Below the pieces are notes generated by a model that saw only the letters and a program-made list of their open reading frames with translations, searched no databases and had not been told where the DNA came from. The position numbers were made by a program, and so were the translations under genes. DNA of 64,000 bases from Rhodoferax sp. (GTDB taxonomy: Bacteria > Pseudomonadota > Gammaproteobacteria > Burkholderiales > Burkholderiaceae_C): the NCBI RefSeq assembly GCF_010365055.1, contig NZ_JAAFHA010000009.1:1-64000 (forward strand). The letters are read 5' to 3'. This document shows, piece after piece, positions 60,446-64,000 of this stretch. The stretch's first letter is position 1. Every line of letters starts with the position of its first letter.

Positions 60446-61692
60446 GAAGCCTGGCCCTCATTGACGTGGTCGCTGCCCGCCTGCTTGGGTAGCGTGTGGG
60501 CCAGTGTCAGGCGGGGCGTATGGACCGGTAGCCAGCCAAACCAGGCCGGGTAGTGCCGCAACAGATGGAACACCAGGAAGCTGCGCAGCCGCACCCACAG
60601 ACCGGTCTCGGACACATCGCCAATCAGAATCTCCTTGCAGCTGCTTTGCATCAATTGCGCCAGATGCTCGCCCAGAAGCAGATTGAAGGCGCGGTCCTTC
60701 ATGATGACGTTGGCCTCCAGATTCAGCGCCAGGCTCAGCGGATCCAGATTGCTGGAGCCGACGGTCGACCACACATCGTCGGTCAGCGCGACCTTGCCGT
60801 GGAGCGGGCGCTCACGGTATTCGTGAATTTTCACGCCAGCGCTCAGCAGGTGGTGATACAGCAGGCGGGCGGCGATTTTGACAATCGGCATGTCGGGCTC
60901 GCCTTGCAGGATCAGGCGAACATCCACACCGCGTTGCGCCGCCTTGCGCAGTTGCCGCAGCAGGCGGTAGCCGGGAAAAAAATAGGCGTTGGCGATCCAG
61001 ACCCGCTGGCGCGCCCCGCGGATGGCAATGCGGTAATGGCGTTCGATGTCGCTCCTGTGTTCGCGGTTGTCACGCGTGGCCAACAGTGCCTCGGCGGTGC
61101 CTGCTGCTGGCGGGGCAGGGCTCGCCGGGACGACCGGTGCACGCCCAAACAGGCGCTGACGAAGCGTGGAAGGCTCGCGCTGGCCAAGCAGCAACTGGCC
61201 CCGAACATAGCGCTGGATCTGGGGCACCAGTGGCCCCTCAATCTCCACGGTGTAGTCCTGTTTGGCGGTCGGACCGAAGTCAACCAAGTGGTCAGCCGAG
61301 TAGTTGATGCCGCCAACAAAGGCGCGGGTGCCGTCCACCACGACGATTTTGCGGTGCATGCGCCGGAACACGTTGGTGCGATAACCCCACAGCCGCGGGC
61401 TGGGGTCAAAGACGTGGACCCGCACGCCGGCCTGTGTCAGTGCCGAGATGAAAGCCGGCGACAAGTCGGGCGAGCCATAACCGTCAATCGTGACGTCGAT
61501 CTGCACGCCACGGCGCGCCGCCGCCAGCAGCGCCGCGTGCAGCGCCAGGCCGACCTTGTCTTCAAACCAGATGAAGGTTTCCAGCAGGACCTCATGCTCG
61601 GCCGCGGCAATGCACTCAAACACCCGCGGAAAAAACGCATCGCCATTGATCAGCAATGTCACCCGGTTGCCGCTAAACCAGACGTGTTTCAT
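60442..61692 (-). CDS. clsB: ClsB, cardiolipin synthase B
   Basis: A 416-residue phospholipase-D-superfamily protein with two HKD motifs: HRKIVVVDGTRAFVGGINYS near residue 115 and HGKVALTDDVWSTVGSSNLD near residue 300. It joins two phosphatidylglycerol molecules, or phosphatidylglycerol and another lipid, to make cardiolipin. The ATG at 61692 gives the usual start MKHVWFSGNRV. It lies in the group clsB-ybhN preceded by an endonuclease/exonuclease/phosphatase-type gene, the same order as in E. coli ybhP-clsB-ybhN. Confidence 0.92.
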   Translation of the reverse strand: MKHVWFSGNRVTLLINGDAFFPRVFECIAAAEHEVLLETFIWFEDKVGLALHAALLAAARRGVQIDVTIDGYGSPDLSPAFISALTQAGVRVHVFDPSPRLWGYRTNVFRRMHRKIVVVDGTRAFVGGINYSADHLVDFGPTAKQDYTVEIEGPLVPQIQRYVRGQLLLGQREPSTLRQRLFGRAPVVPASPAPPAAGTAEALLATRDNREHRSDIERHYRIAIRGARQRVWIANAYFFPGYRLLRQLRKAAQRGVDVRLILQGEPDMPIVKIAARLLYHHLLSAGVKIHEYRERPLHGKVALTDDVWSTVGSSNLDPLSLALNLEANVIMKDRAFNLLLGEHLAQLMQSSCKEILIGDVSETGLWVRLRSFLVFHLLRHYPAWFGWLPVHTPRLTLAHTLPKQAGSDHVNEGQAS

Positions 61693-61710
61693 TTCGGACG
61701 CCGCGCAGGG

Positions 61711-61770
61711 CCGCCCCAAGCAAGTCCAGCCCCCTTGGGGGGCAGCGCAGTAAACGCAGTGACAAGCGTG
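61711..61770. repeat. Comamonadaceae-type GC-rich intergenic element
   Basis: A tight hairpin, GCCCCC-TTG-GGGGGC, at 61729-61743 with the flanks CCGCCCCAAGCAAGTCCA and AGCGTGGGGGTC. I recall this sequence style from many Comamonadaceae intergenic regions, but only one copy is in this window, so repeat status is from memory. Confidence 0.4.
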
Positions 61771-61782
61771 GGGGTCATCAAT

Positions 61783-62685
61783 CTATAGCTCGATCGTGGC
61801 CGCCAGCGGCGCGTGGTCTGACAGATGGGACCAGGGCCTGATCGGCAGGACCAGCGGTGCGTGGCCGATGGCGTTGCGCACATAGATGCGGTCCAGCGCC
61901 AGGGCCGGCAAGCGCGCTGGAAAAGTGCGGGCCGCTTGGCCGTACGCCTGCACAAAGACCTCGTGCAGATCAGCGCCCTGCGCCAGCACCGCGTGGGCGC
62001 GGCGGCGCCAGTCGTTGAAGTCGCCCGCCACAATCACCGGCGCGCTCGGCGGCATGTGCTGGTGCACCACGTCGCACAGCATGTGCAACTGCCGCAGGCG
62101 GTGCGACTCGGCCAGGCCGAGGTGCACGCAGATGACGTGAACCTGCGTCTCCAGGCCAGGCACCTGCAGGACGCAGTGCAGCAGTCCGCGCCGTTCGGGG
62201 CCGCTGATGGATATGTCGTGGTTCTTGAAGCTGACAATGGGGAACTTTGACATCACGGCATTGCCATGGTGTCCGCCAGGGTAGACGGCATTGCGACCGT
62301 AGGCAAACTGCGGCCAGATGCTGTCGGCCAGGAATTCGTAGTGGGGATTGGTCGGGTAGTCGGCAATCCGGCGCTCATGCCGGGCGTGCGACCCAGTAAC
62401 CTCCTGCAAGAACACGACATCCGCACCCACCGCACGAACCGCCTCGCGCAACTCATGCAAGATGAACTTGCGGTTGAAGAAGGTGAACCCCTTGTGGATG
62501 TTGACCGTTAGCACCTTGATGGAAAAACTCAGCGCCGCTGCGGCAATGGCCTCCTGGGTCGCGGCCAGCGCCTCGACTTCGTCGAGGACGGGCACAGCAA
62601 GGACTGCCGCTTCATCGACAGTTATGAGGGATTCGGACGTAGGCATAAGGCGAAAAGTAAAATCAAAAATTCCATGTTGCGCCAT
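61783..62685 (-). CDS. Endonuclease/exonuclease/phosphatase-family protein (YbhP-like)
   Basis: A 300-residue protein whose catalytic domain (about 55-300) has VLTVNIHKGF, VVFLQEVTG, HLGLAESHRLRQL, AGDFNDWR and SDHAPLAA, the metal-dependent phosphodiesterase pattern. The ATG at 62685 follows an AGGGGG site; a later ATG at 62646 would drop 13 residues. Its place before clsB and ybhN matches E. coli ybhP, whose role is unclear. Confidence 0.85.
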   Translation of the reverse strand: MAQHGIFDFTFRLMPTSESLITVDEAAVLAVPVLDEVEALAATQEAIAAAALSFSIKVLTVNIHKGFTFFNRKFILHELREAVRAVGADVVFLQEVTGSHARHERRIADYPTNPHYEFLADSIWPQFAYGRNAVYPGGHHGNAVMSKFPIVSFKNHDISISGPERRGLLHCVLQVPGLETQVHVICVHLGLAESHRLRQLHMLCDVVHQHMPPSAPVIVAGDFNDWRRRAHAVLAQGADLHEVFVQAYGQAARTFPARLPALALDRIYVRNAIGHAPLVLPIRPWSHLSDHAPLAATIEL

Positions 62686-62935
62686 CAGGGTCCCCCTGAC
62701 TGTAGGACAGCAAGCCAATTCGGGTATTTTGGTCGATTTCCGCGCGATGAGGCCGGCCGAAACGCAAGGGCAACGCTGCGGCGCACCTTCCACACTTCTG
62801 GATGAATTTTAAGTGGGACCCGCTGACGACCGGTCTCGTCGTGCCGCGTGGCGGCAAAGGCGCCGGGGCTGACGGCGGCCGATGCAGCGATCGGGCCTAG
62901 CGATCAGGCACCGGGGCCGGGATCAGTTCATGGGT

Positions 62936-63175
62936 CTACATCTTGGCGCTGGTGGGGCCTGGCACAGTTTTGGGCGCTTGCGCCACCTTGGTCGACCGCG
63001 CGCCGCGCGGCAAGCGCTTGCCGACAACCGTGACGGCGGGCAATTGCAGCACACGCAGCTCAAGCGGGCTTCGCGGTGCAGAGCTTGCGCTGATGGCGCT
63101 CACCAGGGCCAGGTTGACGACGCCGCTGAACAGCAGGGCGAGCAGGTGGGGGAAGGTCAGGGCAAGGGCTTTCAT
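62936..63175 (-). CDS. Small secreted protein with VVGKR motif
   Basis: A 79-residue protein with a hydrophobic N-terminus, LTFPHLLALLFSGVVNLAL, and a polar tail with VLQLPAVTVVGKRLP. The ATG at 63175 has a GGAG site six bases away, which supports translation. Small proteins with a VTVVGKR segment occur near envelope genes in related bacteria as I recall; the role is unknown. Confidence 0.6.
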   Translation of the reverse strand: MKALALTFPHLLALLFSGVVNLALVSAISASSAPRSPLELRVLQLPAVTVVGKRLPRGARSTKVAQAPKTVPGPTSAKM

Positions 63176-63407
63176 GGTGTTCTCCAGTTTCAATCAGTGG
63201 CAGCCTTCGACATGAAATTTGCTGCCATGGACCGAACTTTAGAAAACGCAGAGTCCATTTGCACGCGCCATGCGACGAACTGCAGGAGGCTGCGAAATTC
63301 GGTCGTTTTGCCGGCATGAGCGCAATACCGCGTGCCCCATGCGGCCTATCCGAGCCGCGCCGGCGCGCAGGGTGACGTGGCGATAAACTGGCACGGCAGG
63401 AGTGACC

Positions 63408-64000
63408 ATGAAAATTATCGATTCCATCCGTACCGATGCCGCGCGTGTGGCCGATATCCGGCGCGACATCCACGCCCACCCCGAGCTGTGTTTCAAGGAG
63501 GTGCGCACGGCCGACTTGGTGGCGCAAAAACTCACCGAGTGGGGCATTCCGATTCACCGTGGCCTGGGCACCACCGGCGTAGTCGGCATCGTCAAAAGCG
63601 GTACGTCAAGCCGCGCTATCGGCCTGCGTGCCGACATGGACGCGCTGCCGGTGCAGGAACTCAATACCTTTGCCCACGCCAGTACGCAGCCCGGCAAGAT
63701 GCACGCCTGCGGCCATGACGGGCATACCGCCATGCTGCTGGCAGCGGCCCAGTACCTCGCCGCCCATCGCCATTTTGACGGCACGGTTTATCTGATTTTT
63801 CAACCGGCCGAAGAAGGCGGCGGTGGCGCGCGCGAGATGATCAAGGACGGCTTGTTTGAGCAGTTCCCGATGGACGCGGTGTTTGGCATGCACAACTGGC
63901 CCGGCGGCGATGTGGGCCAGTTTTCGGTGAGCGCGGGTGCGGTGATGGCGTCCAGCAACGAGTTCAAGATAACCCTTCATGGCAAGGGTGGGCACGGCGC
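63408..64000 (+). CDS. M20-family amidohydrolase, hippurate-hydrolase-like (3' end outside the window)
   Basis: The first 197 residues of a peptidase M20D protein, starting MKIIDSIRTDAARVADIRRD with an AGGAG site. HAHPELCFKE, GLRADMDALPVQE and MHACGHDGHTAMLLAAA are the family's metal-binding signatures, and FQPAEEGGGGAREMIKDG follows. The family hydrolyses N-acyl amino acids such as hippurate. The frame stays open to the last base. Confidence 0.92.
   Translation, partial: MKIIDSIRTDAARVADIRRDIHAHPELCFKEVRTADLVAQKLTEWGIPIHRGLGTTGVVGIVKSGTSSRAIGLRADMDALPVQELNTFAHASTQPGKMHACGHDGHTAMLLAAAQYLAAHRHFDGTVYLIFQPAEEGGGGAREMIKDGLFEQFPMDAVFGMHNWPGGDVGQFSVSAGAVMASSNEFKITLHGKGGHG

Overview
The window is GC-rich, densely coding chromosomal DNA from a betaproteobacterium. 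Gene content, protein similarity as I recognise it, and a dispersed intergenic repeat all suggest Comamonadaceae, most likely Rhodoferax or a close relative (inference; no database search was possible). I see no rRNA, tRNA, CRISPR array, prophage or insertion sequence. The only broken gene I recognise is a remnant of mnmC. Both ends of the window cut genes: the 3' end of a zinc-ribbon protein gene at base 1 and the 5' part of an M20 amidohydrolase gene at base 64000.

Layout. 1-7300: housekeeping genes (oxyR, ubiA, proC, glpK divergent from glpD, a periplasmic OB-fold protein, a small CWC zinc protein). 7400-11600: a complete arsenic operon, arsR-arsC-arsD-arsA-acr3. 11670-16740: a proton-type P-type ATPase, a universal stress protein and a PAS-GGDEF diguanylate cyclase. 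16800-20280: the mnmC remnant, then a coupled pair made of an ATP-grasp-like protein and an AsnB-type amidotransferase. 20390-27030: two small secreted proteins opposite a two-component system with a Met-rich sensor loop, a cation diffusion facilitator, and an ArsP-like permease with a small thioredoxin. 27290-32160: an ABC transporter of the MacB/LolCDE type with a LolA-like periplasmic protein, a beta-barrel protein and a secreted phosphodiesterase-like protein. 32180-33500: an ECF sigma factor and a nitroreductase.

The centre of interest is 33600-50700. An ArsR-type regulator with four cysteines precedes a gene run with a good FNR-type site: an octaheme cytochrome c, a b561-type cytochrome b, a DUF3373-type outer-membrane protein, a small secreted protein, a protein with two active-looking rhodanese domains around a degenerate one, a second rhodanese and a secreted DsrE-like protein. 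It reads as an anaerobic, sulfur-linked respiratory module in which electrons cross the inner membrane to a periplasmic octaheme enzyme. Next to it, a sigma-54 activator with a Cys-rich PAS domain stands opposite cydP-cydA-cydB-cydX-ybgE. The intergenic region holds a perfect 15-bp inverted repeat and a -24/-12 promoter. The cyd genes are followed by a sulfide:quinone-reductase-like flavoprotein, a divergent ETHE1-like metallo-beta-lactamase protein, an AhpD-like protein and a thioesterase, so the sulfur theme continues into the high-affinity oxidase locus.

50630-64000: a diguanylate cyclase ending in a hemerythrin domain, a TetR-regulated efflux operon (membrane fusion protein, FtsX-type permease, ATPase), a molybdopterin oxidoreductase, an envelope lipid group (UPF0104 membrane protein, cardiolipin synthase ClsB, endonuclease/exonuclease/phosphatase-family protein), a small secreted protein and the partial amidohydrolase. 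Six copies of a roughly 65-bp intergenic repeat are scattered through the window in both orientations.
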